A DNA stretch of 64,000 nucleotides from Blastomussa wellsi (GCA_947652115.1 OX393561.1:5224635-5288634); one strand, 5' to 3'; shown: positions 32,757 through 44,943, counted from the first letter of the stretch. Notes: generated by a model not told the origin, from the sequence alone. Numbers and translations: made by a program.

Positions 32757-33448
32757 ACTTCGTTCCAACGAAGTTTCGACCGCTATCTACGGCAACACGG
32801 AAAGAATTACAACATCATTCAAGATTCTTTGAAAGTTCACGCGAGGCGTTGAAGGCAAAAAGAAAGCAACTGAGGCTGTCAGGTAAAGGAGGTCGTCCAA
32901 ACAAGGCGCTGGGTCTAACAAACGATGAGCTTGAAAAGTTTTGGAGCGAGAAATAGCTTGGAGACCATTCGCCTGAAGCTCTTCTCCGTACAGTTTGGTT
33001 GAACAACACCATGCATCTCGGCTAGGGAGCGCGTGACGAGCATCACAAAGTTCTTCTCGCAGACCTTGAGATACGACAAGAAGAAGGCGGCAAAAGGAGA
33101 GAATACATCATATGGAAGACGGAGCGAGGATCTAAGGCGAGAACCGGAGGGAAAGAATTTGGTGCAGAGAGGTATTTTAGCCCACGCATCTACTCGACAG
33201 GCGGAGATCGATGTCCCTTGCATATTTTCTGGCACGACTTTTCTGAGACTTTTCTGGCAAGTCAAGACCACCGGACATGATGAAACTAGATTCCCCACTC
33301 TACTTGGCCGTGGTTAAAAGTCCGAGAACTGAAGTCTGTTATAAACGACAGCCACTCGGTGTCCATTCCTTGGGTCAATTCATGAAGACCATGACAGACG
33401 AGCCTCACCCGTAAACACACAAACCACTCCGCTCGTCGAAGGATGATT
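32757..33448 (+). pseudogene. DUF3504 (Crypton-derived, KIAA1958/ZMYM-like) pseudogene
   Basis: Successive frames keep long matches to the DUF3504 family, a domesticated tyrosine-recombinase lineage. Seen in order: ALGLTNDELEKFWSEK ending at a TAG (about 32954); LGDHSPEALLRTVWLNNTMH; after a stop, a shifted frame with EYIIWKTERGSKARTGG and FSPRIYSTGGDRCPLHIF; then another frame with LYLAVVKSPRTEV and PLGVHSLGQFMKTMTDEP. At least two stops and two frameshifts break it, and the N-terminal half is missing. It runs straight into the GGGTCTCT minisatellite where the family's conserved HTNHSARR motif would end. A retrotransposed or transposon-borne copy is likely. Confidence 0.7.
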
Positions 33449-33621
33449 ACAGTATTAGGGTCTCTGGGTCTCGGGGTCGCTAGGTCTCTGAGTCTCTGGA
33501 CCACTCGGTCTCTGGGTCGCTGGGTCTCTGGGACGCTAGGTCTCTGGGTCTTTGGGTCTCTGGGTCTTTGGGTCTCTGGGTCTTGGGTCTCTGGGTCTTT
33601 GGATCTCTGGGTCTTTGGGTT
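33449..33621. repeat. GGGTCTCT/GGGTCTTT minisatellite
   Basis: An irregular array of 7-8-base units such as GGGTCTCTGGGTCTTT over about 170 bases. On the minus strand it reads as RDPKTQRP-type peptide repeats, which I regard as repeat-driven. Confidence 0.85.
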
Positions 33622-33698
33622 TGTGCTACTCCCGCGGGTGCTTTCTCCAGGAGCTTGCAAACACTTGACTTTGTCACATGTTCATTAGAAGTCAGAAG

Positions 33699-33965
33699 TT
33701 ACTCAGAAGTCTGCGAGTTTTGAGAGGCAGAAACAATATATTCGTCATATTGTTCTCCATTTGGTTGACTACGGGTAGCAGAATCACTTTGGAGATCAGC
33801 CAACCCACTGTCGATTTTATTGAAATTCTCCGCGTACTCAGCAACCGACACATTCAACGTTGCCAAGGTATCTCCAATTTCCTCCGATGGAAGAGCTTTG
33901 TAAAAATAGTACGATCTGTCCACATGGAGTAGCGTGCCTAGATTGACTTCTTGCAGACGTGCCAT
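33699..33965 (-). CDS. hypothetical protein fragment
   Basis: An 88-codon frame with protein-like composition: MARLQEVNLGTLLHVDRSYY near the start, then an acidic, mixed-polarity helix-like region (EEIGDTLATLNVSVAEYAEN). Upstream on the same strand, a second frame contains HSVSEEEIKEAIL, as if a longer ORF were split by a frameshift near 33990. No family recognised, no signal peptide or membrane segment. It sits back-to-back with the DUF3504 relic and may be part of the same mobile cargo. Pseudogene fragment or exon are equally possible. Confidence 0.3.
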   Translation of the reverse strand: MARLQEVNLGTLLHVDRSYYFYKALPSEEIGDTLATLNVSVAEYAENFNKIDSGLADLQSDSATRSQPNGEQYDEYIVSASQNSQTSE

Positions 33966-36312
33966 TTGCTTCTTTTCGGTGTAACAAAAGGACCGGAATG
34001 CTTTAAGATGGCTTCCTTAATTTCCTCTTCGCTTACACTGTGTTTGGCTTGCACTTCGCCAAGCGAAGCAGAATAGTGTACAAAAAGAACAACACTTCTG
34101 TAAATAAATGTTTATAAGCCAAAAATGCGAACGTCAAAAAGTCAACCCCAAATTGAACTTTTTGTGCCTTTTACTCTACGTTTCTGCCGTCTCGGCCTTC
34201 TTTAGGAGCGTTGTGTACAGGTTACACTTTGTCAATGGTTTAAGGTTACCGTCAAAAAAATCTGGCCAAACGTTTTCCAAATTTCGTTTTTTTGATAAAC
34301 AAAAGGAAGGAAAATTACAACAGAAAAAGCTTTTCGAGGGAATTGGTAACGAATTGTGAAAGGTGTCATAATCCCATGGTTTCCAGCGGGGTGTAGACGT
34401 TTTTCGCACCACAGGGAACCCGAACGCTGTATTAGTTTTTATAACCATTAAATAAAAATACTGTTACATGCATTTCTATGTCTTTGTGCAATTGAGTCGT
34501 TTTGGAAGGGATTTTAATCAGAGCGAAGACGGTTTATCTTGCGTGTTTGCCTCTTCGTAAATAGAAAACGCTGATTATGTCTCAACCTTCCATTATCATC
34601 ATTAACCATTAACTCTCCCCCCCCCCCCCCCCCCCCCCCGCTATGTACGGCCCTGGTTTAGGTGAGCGGTTTTACTGTCATTTCAACGTTTTTTTTTTCG
34701 GGGTCTTTTTTTTTCCTCATACAAATCCTTATAAATATGCAAATCGCTCGAGTCACGTAATACTGCAAAGATCACATAAGAGCTGCTCATATATCGTACC
34801 GGTGGTGCATCTCATTAGAAAAGTCGACAAGACGAAAGAGGGCGGAGCTTTTGATTGGTGACGTCACTTGACGAGTAGCTGACAAAAATTGTCAAAAGGG
34901 GCCCGTAAGAGTAGTTTTGCGCTTTCAAGTTCTTGCCTGTCAGGGGTGGTGAATGTTCTGAAGTGTGTGAACTGTCACCTCTCGACCAAATTTATATTTC
35001 TGATACTGCCAGACTCGACAATAATAACTAAATAATTTCGTTGTATAAACACTCTAAAAATCGTTTATCTTGTCTATTTTCTAGTTTAAAGTGTTTTTTT
35101 GTGCTCTCTCGGAAGAAACAACATGAATTTATCACAGTGAAGCGCGAGGGCTAAGCTCTTGTAGTTATTTTCGGTTTTCATGAGCTTGACCTAAACAATG
35201 AATGCATTTCTTGAGCGAAACGAAAGTCAAAGAAACGAAAAGCAAACGGACAACTAGACGCTCGTGTGCTTCATTAACCAGCGCTTCTACCTCACTCTAA
35301 ACATACCCGTACCGTGCGTAATATTCCTATATTTTCGCCCTATTTTCTATAATTCGAAAAAATATCTCCTGAAAACATTTTTAGCCATTCGTATTCGCGA
35401 TCGCTGTGGACTAGAAATATTACATTGACCTTGAAGTTATAATATAACTTCATTTCCCAAGAATACAATAATTCGCCTTTTGTGGCAAATATCGAGATGA
35501 TATGATTTTGATCAGCTTACTCCCGTTCCTCTTCAAGGATTCTATTTGTCAGATCAAATTTCTCGATCTGAAAAAGGCATGTACCTTCGCACAGAAACAA
35601 CAATACTTTTGCAGATATTCATTTTTTATTGAATCGCACAGTCGTATCTGAACTTGATTTAATTGCGGCGATTCCCCGAAGACCCTCGGGCATCGCAGTA
35701 AATGTCTCTTAGCAACGTTATCTCCTGATTACAATGCTCCGCCGGTAAGAGGTTTGAATTTTGATAACGCTGGTTCAAACGCTAAGAACCCTTTCTTATA
35801 TTAATCAATTTTCTGGTCGATACCGGAATAAACTAAACTTCAGTTTCAATTACTTATTTATAATATATTTGCAAATAGCCTTATACATTTCATTTTGTAA
35901 GGAAACACTGATGCTGAATAAAATTATGATAAATTTAGTGCGTAGCACATGTGCACCCGCGTCCGAAAACAATTTTTGATAGTTATTCTCGTAAGTCTTT
36001 GGCTTTGCTTTTGTTTTCGTTACGAAATCTGTTTTATCAGGCTGCGGGTTAAAATGCACTTAACGATCATTATTTTCTTATGATCACTCGATTCGTAGTT
36101 CATGATTATTTTGGTATCCATATGCCAATTTAATTAAATAGCCACTAATGTTATGGTGAACTTTGTTTATACGTGTTTAGAAAGTAAATGTGACTCCTGG
36201 CACGTCATTGACTTGAACAGTTAATGAAGTTATTTTTGCAAAATTTTGGAAGAGAAATAAAAAAACAAAAAAGGTAGGAAGAGATATTTATATGAAATGT
36301 AATTAACAACAA
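33966..36312. other. intergenic stretch
   Basis: Holds a pure C23 run at 34617-34639 (possible assembly weak point). The rest is AT-rich with no recognised gene or RNA. Confidence 0.4.
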
Positions 36313-36634
36313 GCCAGTCCATAAGATGAGGCCACACTATTTCTTGATTTATTTTTAACTCGGTCGCTAAAATTTCCTATAAACGAAAGAGACCACTTTA
36401 TAAAAGAAGAACCACTAAGCAAAGTCACTAAGTACGCCTATTTGTATGCGCTATATAGAGCATCCGTTGTTACTGTAATACACCCAGTCCATGAGACCAT
36501 ATTTAATATTTCTTGGTTTATTTAAACTCCATGAGGCGCCCAAATCAGTTCCTACAAATGAGAGAGACCACTGGTTAGCAAATTCCCTAAGTATGCCTGT
36601 TTTTATGCAGTAGAACATCCGTTGCTACTGTATT
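36313..36634. repeat. degenerate tandem duplication, two units of about 165 bp
   Basis: CCAGTCCATAAGATGAGG at 36314 and CCAGTCCATGAGACC at 36484 open two diverged units that share CATCCGTTG(T/C)TACTGTA near their ends. They lie just 3' of GPCR gene 4 and may be in its 3' UTR. Confidence 0.65.
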
Positions 36635-36690
36635 TTGTAAATAAGAGCACGTACATTTGCTGAAAAGTACACCCTGTTTAACTACATAGT

Positions 36691-37740
36691 CTATTTAATA
36701 TTTTTACAAGCCTGTGCTTCGCTAACTTGTATCAGAGGAACTTGCGTTGGGTTGCCTGGGAGCGCGCGCCGAACTTTCTGTGAAGCAACCAATGGGCTGT
36801 GTAAAGTGATTCGTGTAACCGACGTGGTACTCTCATATGCCATGTCTTGTAACAGCACATCTCGGCCTTCAATGCGGGTTCGGGGATGGTGAATTAACTC
36901 CAGTATGGCCTCCTTAAACTCGGGGATCCTGAATGTATACACTGCAGTGTTCATGAAAGAGTTACTGTAGTGCAAAAGCTTAATAAAAAATACAGTGTTC
37001 ATGGAAAAGATACACGTTTTACAAAAGTGCACTAAAATAAAGATTAGTTGAAAGGGAAGCCACGAGAAGACAAAAATTGCCGTGATGCATAGCAGCGTTA
37101 TACTTAGCCGGCGTTCTATTGTTGAATCCTTCAAGTCCTTCGCACTGTTATTTTTCTGGTTGATTTTGTATATGATGGATATGTAAGCAAAGCAGGCCAC
37201 AGACAGGGACAACGACAGAGAGAGAATCACCGCGGTGTAGAACGCTTCCCTTACTATACGCAAGTAAAAGGCAATGCCTATGACTGCAACACATCCTGCA
37301 AGGCACCACGTCGCCGCGACGCAGCAGAAGTAAGTTTTTCTGGATATCAACCTGTATTTGAATGGAATCGATACCGCAAGAAGCCTCTCCAAAGAAACAA
37401 TCGCCAGAGTGAATACGGACGCTAGTCCCGACAGCATGTCCACTGTAGAATGAACCATCGGTAGCACGAGGCTCCTACTCCATATCTCTGGATCCACCAA
37501 ATAGGAGATAAAGAAAGGAACCGAGACTGCCCCAACCATGAAGTCAGCAATAGATAGATTGATCAGGAAGTAGTGCGTGTGTTTACGACGAGATTTTGTT
37601 TTCATGAAGGCGGCAATGGACACTGTGTTGGTCAATATTATCAAAACCGCCACAACACCGTAAGATGTACCCCAGAGTGCAGCTTCGGTGCTTGATAGAG
37701 GGGCTGGTGCTCTTCTTTGGGGAACTGAGGAGTTGTTCAT
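36691..37740 (-). CDS. class A GPCR, adenosine-receptor-like orphan (copy 4, divergent)
   Basis: 349 residues from the ATG at 37740. Upstream codons in the same frame lie before a splice-acceptor-like TATTGCAG seven bases from this ATG, so I exclude them. The N-terminus has overlapping N-glycosylation sequons (NNSS). Landmarks: N38, D66 in LSIADFMVG, E118-R119, W145, Y186, W227, P229, loop-3 CxxC (C240, C243), N264 and Y268 (NTAVY, no proline). No cysteine at 3.25 (P94) and no P5.50. The tail of about 75 residues is the longest of the four and includes serines and threonines near 305-320. It keeps the shared VDMxxGxxSVFTL core in TM3 but lacks the MDFxxWNxFW start. Ligand unknown. Confidence 0.9.
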   Translation of the reverse strand: MNNSSVPQRRAPAPLSSTEAALWGTSYGVVAVLIILTNTVSIAAFMKTKSRRKHTHYFLINLSIADFMVGAVSVPFFISYLVDPEIWSRSLVLPMVHSTVDMLSGLASVFTLAIVSLERLLAVSIPFKYRLISRKTYFCCVAATWCLAGCVAVIGIAFYLRIVREAFYTAVILSLSLSLSVACFAYISIIYKINQKNNSAKDLKDSTIERRLSITLLCITAIFVFSWLPFQLIFILVHFCKTCIFSMNTVFFIKLLHYSNSFMNTAVYTFRIPEFKEAILELIHHPRTRIEGRDVLLQDMAYESTTSVTRITLHSPLVASQKVRRALPGNPTQVPLIQVSEAQACKNIK

Positions 37741-39735
37741 CTTCAGTCTGCAATACAATAGTAAACTTCCAAGTTATTAATGCCGTTCAACTATTAGGTG
37801 TGAATAGCCAAGGTTCATCACATGGAAATTAATGTTTTGGCGCTGTTTTGAATTGGTAATTGTCTGAAAATTGTGAGGCTTAATCCGTTTCATGTCAAAT
37901 TTTAAGTAATCGCCAAGATTACGAACGAGAGTTGACAGTATTGCGTTCAGATGGATTTGTTACAATAAAGCTGATGTTGACATTTAAGTTTTAAATGTAT
38001 CTTGCGTCAGAAAGATATTTACACTAGATATATTACCGACCGTTAAGACTTTAAGCTTTAATTTGCTTTCAAAGTAAAAAACAATGCTTCTTCGATTAGA
38101 GAAATGTTGTCAAGCGTTCTTGGATTACATCATATTTATTCGAGTTAATTGTTCCTTTACAACGCGAAACAATGCATTCGTTTCTTTCAAAGCGAGCCGT
38201 AAAATAGCATTATTTCTTTAGCGTCGTCGAGGGCTATTGAGTGTAATATCTTTAAAAATCTCGTTATACATTGTTTTACTACTTTTTCGCAAGATCAAAT
38301 GATTAAATTTCCTTAATTACTTTCTCAATAACGTGAACAACACGTTATTGCCTTGGAGGGCAATGTCCCAGTATATAGTGTAATTTGCGGATAGTCATGA
38401 GGGACAACCTAAAATAAAAGTTCGCTGAGCTGAAGAGAAGTTTCTAAAGGGGATAGCCAAATAATAAAAGAATAAGAACTTCATGCATGATTTACACAGA
38501 TAACAATGGCAAACAAAATGTACTGGACACTTTATTTTAGTTACGTTATGTCCTCTCATCCGTTTGAAGGTACCATATTAAAATGTAGGCTCATTTAAAT
38601 TTATGCATTATACTTCAATTATCTTTTCCCTGAATGTTTCTTTCTTGAAAATAGGTCAACTGAAAGCAGGCCACCGTGAGGTATGGAATTCTTTTTGTAA
38701 ACATCGATCGAAGCGAAAAACTATTTAGACGAAGTCATTGTACCGCCATCTGGGGAATTTTAATGGCACATTTTCAATTTTGTCTTTATTTATCTAGATC
38801 TTTGTTAATCCTGAAGATCTGTTTTAATTTTTTGTGTTTTCTGTACTAGTTTATTGTAAGTCTTTGGTATTTCTTTGCTGTTGCCCTAAAATTTTCTGAT
38901 TTAATGACAGGCAATTTTGAAATAGCTGTTTCTGCCATGGACGTATGATTTTTTTTTCTCGCGCACAATCGATCAGACAAAGGTAATTAATTTTATAGAA
39001 ACGTTTAAAGCTATCGCGCCTCGGTCAATTGGCCATTTTCGCAGCTTTCTTTGTCACAGCAATTTCCGGCGCAGCTTAGGTGGCGCATATAATTTCCAGA
39101 CATTTTTGCAGCATCAATAATCCTTTAAGTATCCATGATCTTGTTGGCTTTCGAGAAATACCCATTGAAGTGGCGTTACCACACTAAAACTAAAGCCACA
39201 CCAACACGTCGGTTCGGACGTCGTGGATCACAATTTATGCCAAAATGAATGAGGTTGGCACATTTTGAAGAACATTTTGTCGTATAAATGAACTTCACGA
39301 GATGAAATGGTAGATTGCCAATTAACCTTATTGCTCTCCGTTCATGTTTCGTCGTTTGTTGGGCTTAGTAAGCAACAAATGGTGCTTGACTACAAATTCT
39401 GCGGGTTCTTTTCCTTTTCCTTTTTCTTGCACTGTAAAATGAGCTTTGAAGAGATTTTGTACATGTATATTATATATACAAGCTTTTAATGGGTTTTGGG
39501 TCAATTTTCTTGCTGAATTGGTTGCACTAGTATTGCAAAACACGTCTGGTAATGGGAATAGACAAAAAAATGAAGACTGATTTTGAATTGATTATAATTT
39601 TAACTTCCACATCCTTCAATTGTATATTTTCAAGTTTAGAACGACCACAGCAACGATACTTCTACTGATATATAGAGCAATAGCAATATTTTAATTTTAA
39701 ATACTAATAAAGAATATATTAAATGAATAATAATT
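37741..39735. other. upstream region of GPCR gene 4 and intergenic stretch
   Basis: The 5' UTR acceptor lies at 37748-37750 (minus). Otherwise AT-rich with no recognised gene. Confidence 0.4.
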
Positions 39736-39823
39736 AAGAAATAGAAAACATTTTCCGTGTTTCTATCAAATTATAGAAACACGAGTGGAGGTTTGGGAGA
39801 ACGAGAAATGCTGTGGGGACACA

Positions 39824-39854
<31 letters not shown>

Positions 39855-39869
39855 GAGTTCTCCCAAACT

Positions 39870-39911
<42 letters not shown>

Positions 39912-39925
39912 GTTTTCTATTTCTT
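39736..39925. mobile_element. foldback element with GTTTCTAT arms
   Basis: Left arm: AAGAAATAGAAAACATTTTC, then a stretch through GTTTGGGAGAACGAG. The right arm is its imperfect complement. The motif GTTTCTATCGAGTTATAGAA recurs once more just outside, at about 39973. This is a palindromic MITE; the frame reading through it is an artefact. Confidence 0.65.
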
Positions 39926-39971
39926 TTAGAAAATAGCCCAAGGAAAATAACGAAAAACGACAACTTCTTTT

Positions 39972-40015
<44 letters not shown>

Positions 40016-41990
40016 CGCGCATTTTCCTTGAGCTCTTTAATAATTTGATATAAAAGGCAGAAAAGAATAGAATGATTATGTTAAAAACTGCCCACGTCAA
40101 AATATGGAAGCTCAGTGGAAAATTTAATTCTATGCAATTGCGCTACAATTAGGCGATATTTTTGCTGTGTAGGACAGCGTCAGAAGCCACCCACAACCTC
40201 CAAAAGTGAAACATGGTCGACACTATCAGTTATGCAGCACTGTTTTGTTTCGCTCAAACGTTCACGTTAAACGAAATTTAGCACTTTGAACACCTGCCAC
40301 TATTTAAATGCAGTCGTTTAACAGTGGAGCTTAGTCGCTCATATCAGACCTTATAAAGGTCACAAGATAATTGTTTTTGCTTTTTCCATCTTATTATTTT
40401 TTTTTTCTCACGTGAAGATGGATTGATTGAGAGAGATTACCAAAGGTAACTTCACCTGGTATGACTTGGGACAGCTAGCAAACAAATGGAAGTGATAAGA
40501 TCTATTCCTCATTCGGGCAGTTTGAAATTAATTTGATAAGTTTCACCTAATTTATTTGCTGATTTTTGAAGAAAAGAAAACATAGACTGACTAAATCACG
40601 TCGCCGACAACATTTTGAATTTTTCTTTGATATGATCAGATAAGTTAGGTTTTCAAGCGAAAGTCTGCTAAGCCTGTGGTTCGCCTGAGCTTTGTGAGAT
40701 AATGTGATAAATGCATTGGCTAAGAGAAGTCACGGAATGGGATTTTGCTGTATATTTTTGCGATATCCGCGATGACCCCACGCGAAACGATATCTGAAGA
40801 TCATTTATAAATTGAACTGCACGTCAAGAACGGCAAAGAGCAAAAGCGGGATAAGATATTTTCATGACATTTGCCTCCGCGAATATAATAAATTGATTTT
40901 GACGCTTCAATGCGAACGATTGATGTTAAAGGTAACGTTGTAAAAGCGAATATTTTTAGCAGCGACTGTGTTATAATCTATGTGTATAATATATCTACGA
41001 AGCATATAAAGATGTTTTCTTTGAGTAAACAAGTTTTTCAGGGCCGGTTGCCGGAATATAGCGGTATAAAACGAGACAGTTTTCCTATGTTAATGAAAAC
41101 AACCAAGCTGTAAATATACTTGTCGTCGGAAAATTTAAATTAAACTATGCATGAGGAACAGATGAAATGGGAACACAAATCGCCATATAATAATATTTGC
41201 TTTAGAAAACTTCCCGCAAAGTACCCTTTAAGCCAATAATTGCGGAAACATCGAGGGGTTTTATGTTAATTATTTCTATTTTCTTTGAAATAAATTGTAT
41301 TGTTTTGTATTCACAAAGGAGGACGCTGGATTTATTGTACTGTCAATGTAATTGGGCAAAAAATGAATATATTTGGTCTTGGTTAATTTACGTTTCCAAC
41401 TGTTTTGGAAGAACTAAGCTGGTATGTATTTCCAGTTTCATAAAAGAATTTTATGAAAATTTTCCGTTTTTTGCGGAATCACGTGAATACAACTCGCGAA
41501 ATAATATTGGAACATAGTCACTGCAAAATGCCTTATGAAATAAGAAACGTCATATTTGAAGTTAAGTTTAAGTATCGACGTTAACAACAGCGACTTCTGG
41601 ACAGTAACTTTTGAATGGAAATGAAAATAGAGATTTATATGTATCTGGGCACCATATAGACATTTTGAAAAAATGATGTCACTTTTGGTTGTCAACGCAA
41701 TCGCCAATTTGTAGAAACAATGTAAATTTAGCACTTTGTTTCCATTGAGAGTTCAGTTATAGCCAGTCGTCTGTCTGTCGTTCATTTTGGAGAGCCCGGT
41801 TTTTAATGTTTGAACACGGCAAAACACTTTTTGAAAAACGACATTTTAATTCATGCTATTTTATTTTATTTTTCGATAATTTAGTGAAATCTAAATTATT
41901 AAATACTTTGTTCACTCCGGTGTCCTGCCATATTTAAGCTTTTGGCACTGGGAATTGTTTTTACAAAATTTCAAGTCTTTGATTTTCAGT
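39926..41990. other. intergenic stretch
   Basis: A 67-codon frame at 40910-41113 ends shortly after a TTTTTCAG acceptor-like site, but nothing supports it further. No gene recognised. Confidence 0.35.
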
Positions 41991-42209
41991 TTTCCGGAAT
42001 TGGAAAGATTGACAGAAAGTAATAGATTGCTCGCAATGATGGCGAATGCTTATTCTAAGTATAAAACTGAAACTGATTCAAAATTAAAAGCAAACAATAC
42101 GTCTAGAAGAAACGTCTCCCCGAGAAAAATATCATTTTCCACAAATGAAAGTCAGTCAACAAACCCTACAGAGAAACGTTTCACATACCCTCTTGAGATG
42201 TCTGTTTGA
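41991..42209 (+). CDS. candidate terminal exon of an unrecognised gene
   Basis: After a good acceptor (TTTGATTTTCAG, ending about 41990) an open frame runs to a TGA at 42207. It reads FPELERLTESNRLLAMMANA and continues basic and serine/asparagine-rich (about 72 residues in all). The beginning looks like an amphipathic helix, the rest like a disordered tail with several SP/TP sites. No domain recognised, and no upstream partner exon could be assigned with confidence, so this may be chance. Confidence 0.3.
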   Translation, partial: FPELERLTESNRLLAMMANAYSKYKTETDSKLKANNTSRRNVSPRKISFSTNESQSTNPTEKRFTYPLEMSV

Positions 42210-44507
42210 AGTGGTCGTCTCACAGTACCTTGCCTGTGATCTTGAAATATAAGCTGAGATGGCCCAAACGTCGAAAGTATCTTCTCCGGCAGCCTTGTTG
42301 AAAACTGATATCAGAAGGCGATGTACTGAACAATTTAACCGATTGCAAGATAAATTATCAAAATTTAATAGGGAATGTGTAAAATCTGGATCAGGTCCGA
42401 TCGGATTGGACCAAACAATGGACAGCAGACATTAGAGGGATTCTTGATTAAAATTAGTATCCGATTTTACGTATTTTATTTTATCCCTTGTCATCAATAG
42501 ATGCTCTGCAATAATAACGTGGTCTCCAACAACTGGCGTTGGTTTGCAAACACATATAGATGAATTTAAACGGCGTTTTTTTGTCTTGTTAAGACTCAAA
42601 ACAAAACAAAAAAATAACTAAAACAGATGTGTCTTAGAGAGAAACAAAACATGTATATAGCATATATTTCACAGGAACGGCTTTCAAGCGGCCAAAAAAT
42701 GACCTCTGTTTGTCTAATAACTGCTCAACGTCATGTAATAGAAAACGGGACACTACACTTAGTCCGTACAGGCGTTTCCGGTCCTGTCCGATCACCGTTT
42801 TACAAAACACAAAACATTCATGGCAAAGCGATATCTTGTACCTATTGTTGTGAAATCCACTTCTGGGATGATAAATGATCGACCATGTTTGGGAATAGAG
42901 CTTTAAATTTCTACCTCGAGTATAGAGGTATATTTTATAATGTAGAACTAAAGGAAGCAAAACCTTGTCTTGTGATATTTCGTAAAAAAAAACTGTTATT
43001 TTTTTGATATAGTTCACAGTAAAATTCAAGAAAGAGAAGTTGTCAGTGACAACCACAGAAATCAAATAAATTCGCAATGAAATTCACTTAAACTTTCCAC
43101 GCTCACGAAATTCTCAAAAACAAAGTCATTAACGGCTGTTTTCCTTGCATTTGGCAAAAAATGACCTTACTTCTTCCGGACTTCAATTAATCACCAGAAT
43201 GTTCCTTCTAGAAAATGTATTCCAACACTACGAATTGTGCACGACTCACATAAGTGAACAATTGAAAGCGTACTAATGGAAATTTCTCTAATCCCATAAG
43301 CTTCTTTTGTTGAATTCGACCCTTTCAAGAGCCATACATCACTGACAATTCATTTTCTGCACAAGAACATGCCAGAAACTGCTTGTATTCCACTTTAAAT
43401 GGCTCTCCATTCGGCTAATGTAAAACCGATTGCTTTCCAATCAAAACTAAAAAAATAAAAAAAAATTAATTTCCAAAGATGTGACAATAAAATGGGAATA
43501 AGAATAAAAGATGACTTCGAATGCGGAAGATTTATAAGGATTGTAATTGTCAAAGGTGAACAATTTAGGCTAAAATTTTAAGGGGAGCCATACGCAACAG
43601 AGCCCCTTTACCCATCGTGAGAAATATGGTCGAATGAAGCAGATGTGTGAACTGATAATTGAATAGATTTAATGGAACATTTTCACTTTGGAGTTTAATT
43701 TTCTAAAATTACGCTACAAGAGGTACGGAATATACTCCAGTCAATTTCAGACCAATTAAAATGAAATACAACTATGAAAAATGACAAAAAGGAATCACCC
43801 TCTTAATAATTACCTATTTGATGTTCTTTGTAAATTAACTTCATGAATTTGAATAAGATGGTCCTGTATGCAAACTGTCTGTTATATTAGAGTCTTCCCC
43901 TTCAATCAATTAGTTCGTGTGGCAGCCAAAGTAATTAAAATAATTAATTATCATAGCTGGCGATGTGCTGTCTGTTTTCAGGAGTAAGTGGCTGCTCACC
44001 TTTCAAAAAAAAAGAACTGATATAAATATTTTTTTCTAAAGCGGGAAGATAGTTTGTGTAATATTTCTTAATTGGTAGCTTTGGACGATTATGACTGCCC
44101 TTTCAGATGGAAATAAATATTTTCAATATCTTTACCCGAAAAGGCCAAATCCCTCGAAGTTGGCACAATTTGCCATGGGCTTTTGTTATTCCAGAAGTTA
44201 CATTATTCGGCCATTATGATTAAAAATGATTTTCCTTTGAAATCATTGAGCGTAAACGAAATGAAGATTAATGGTTATAACCAACGCATCCCAAATGATA
44301 ATATAAAATCATCCTGCTCAAATACCTGAAAGACAGAACTTTTCAGGCCTGTTCCATACAGATTTCCAACAGAATATGCCACGGGTTTTTAATTCTTCTT
44401 GTACAACTCTAAACGACTTTTAGAACAACGGTACAAACAATCTAAATAACTAACAGCATATTTCAAATGCCAGGTTGTCAATTTACAAGTCTACTATGCT
44501 AATTTTT
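42210..44507. other. intergenic stretch
   Basis: No gene, RNA or clear repeat recognised over about 2.3 kb. Confidence 0.4.
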
Positions 44508-44943
44508 GAATAGAGGGGGTAAGTTTCTAAAGAAACTGTGTTGCTGCGTCGGTGGGAATTATAACAATATAATTTGGTTTTATCAACTAGGTTGATAATG
44601 TGAATTGGCCACCGTAAAGAGATTCGTGAGCTGACATATGGCAGTGTGCGGCCTTTCCCTTCACCAAGGATGCACTGAAAGCAGCAAAACTCTAGAACAA
44701 AAATTTATTTCTCAAATCGGCATTCTTAATCCTCACGGTATCAACGAACGCTTTTCATTCAACTAACTTATTCCATTGTTTTCACGTTACCAGGCACCAA
44801 CCAATAGCGAAGCTCCATCTTTCTATATATAAACCTCACACGACCCACAGTTCCTTGATTCGCTCCGACGAAGGGCTAACGCTCGAAACGTCAGCTGTTG
44901 AATCTCTTTACGGTGGCCAATTTACATTATCAACCCAGTTGAT
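44508..44943 (+). mobile_element. Penelope-like retroelement 3' fragment
   Basis: An inverted end (GAGGGGGTAAG to AGCTGACA, 44514-44637) is followed by a short coding remnant, LEQKFISQIGILNPHGINER, ending in TAA at 44764-44766. Then come about 110 bases of 3' sequence and the terminal module GGGCTAACGCTCGAAACGTC to CAACCCAGTTGAT. The peptide fits the end of a GIY-YIG endonuclease domain (the P-H/Y-G-I/L-N motif), which together with inverted partial copies is typical of Penelope-like elements. Truncated at both sides and inactive. Confidence 0.6.

Noticed and set aside
33286..33660. Minus-strand protein of RDPETQRP repeats
   Set aside because: Driven entirely by the GGGTCTCT minisatellite.
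37741..37758. Six extra codons (MYCRLK) at the start of GPCR gene 4
   Set aside because: They begin at a TTG and straddle a likely splice acceptor; the ATG at 37740 is a better start.
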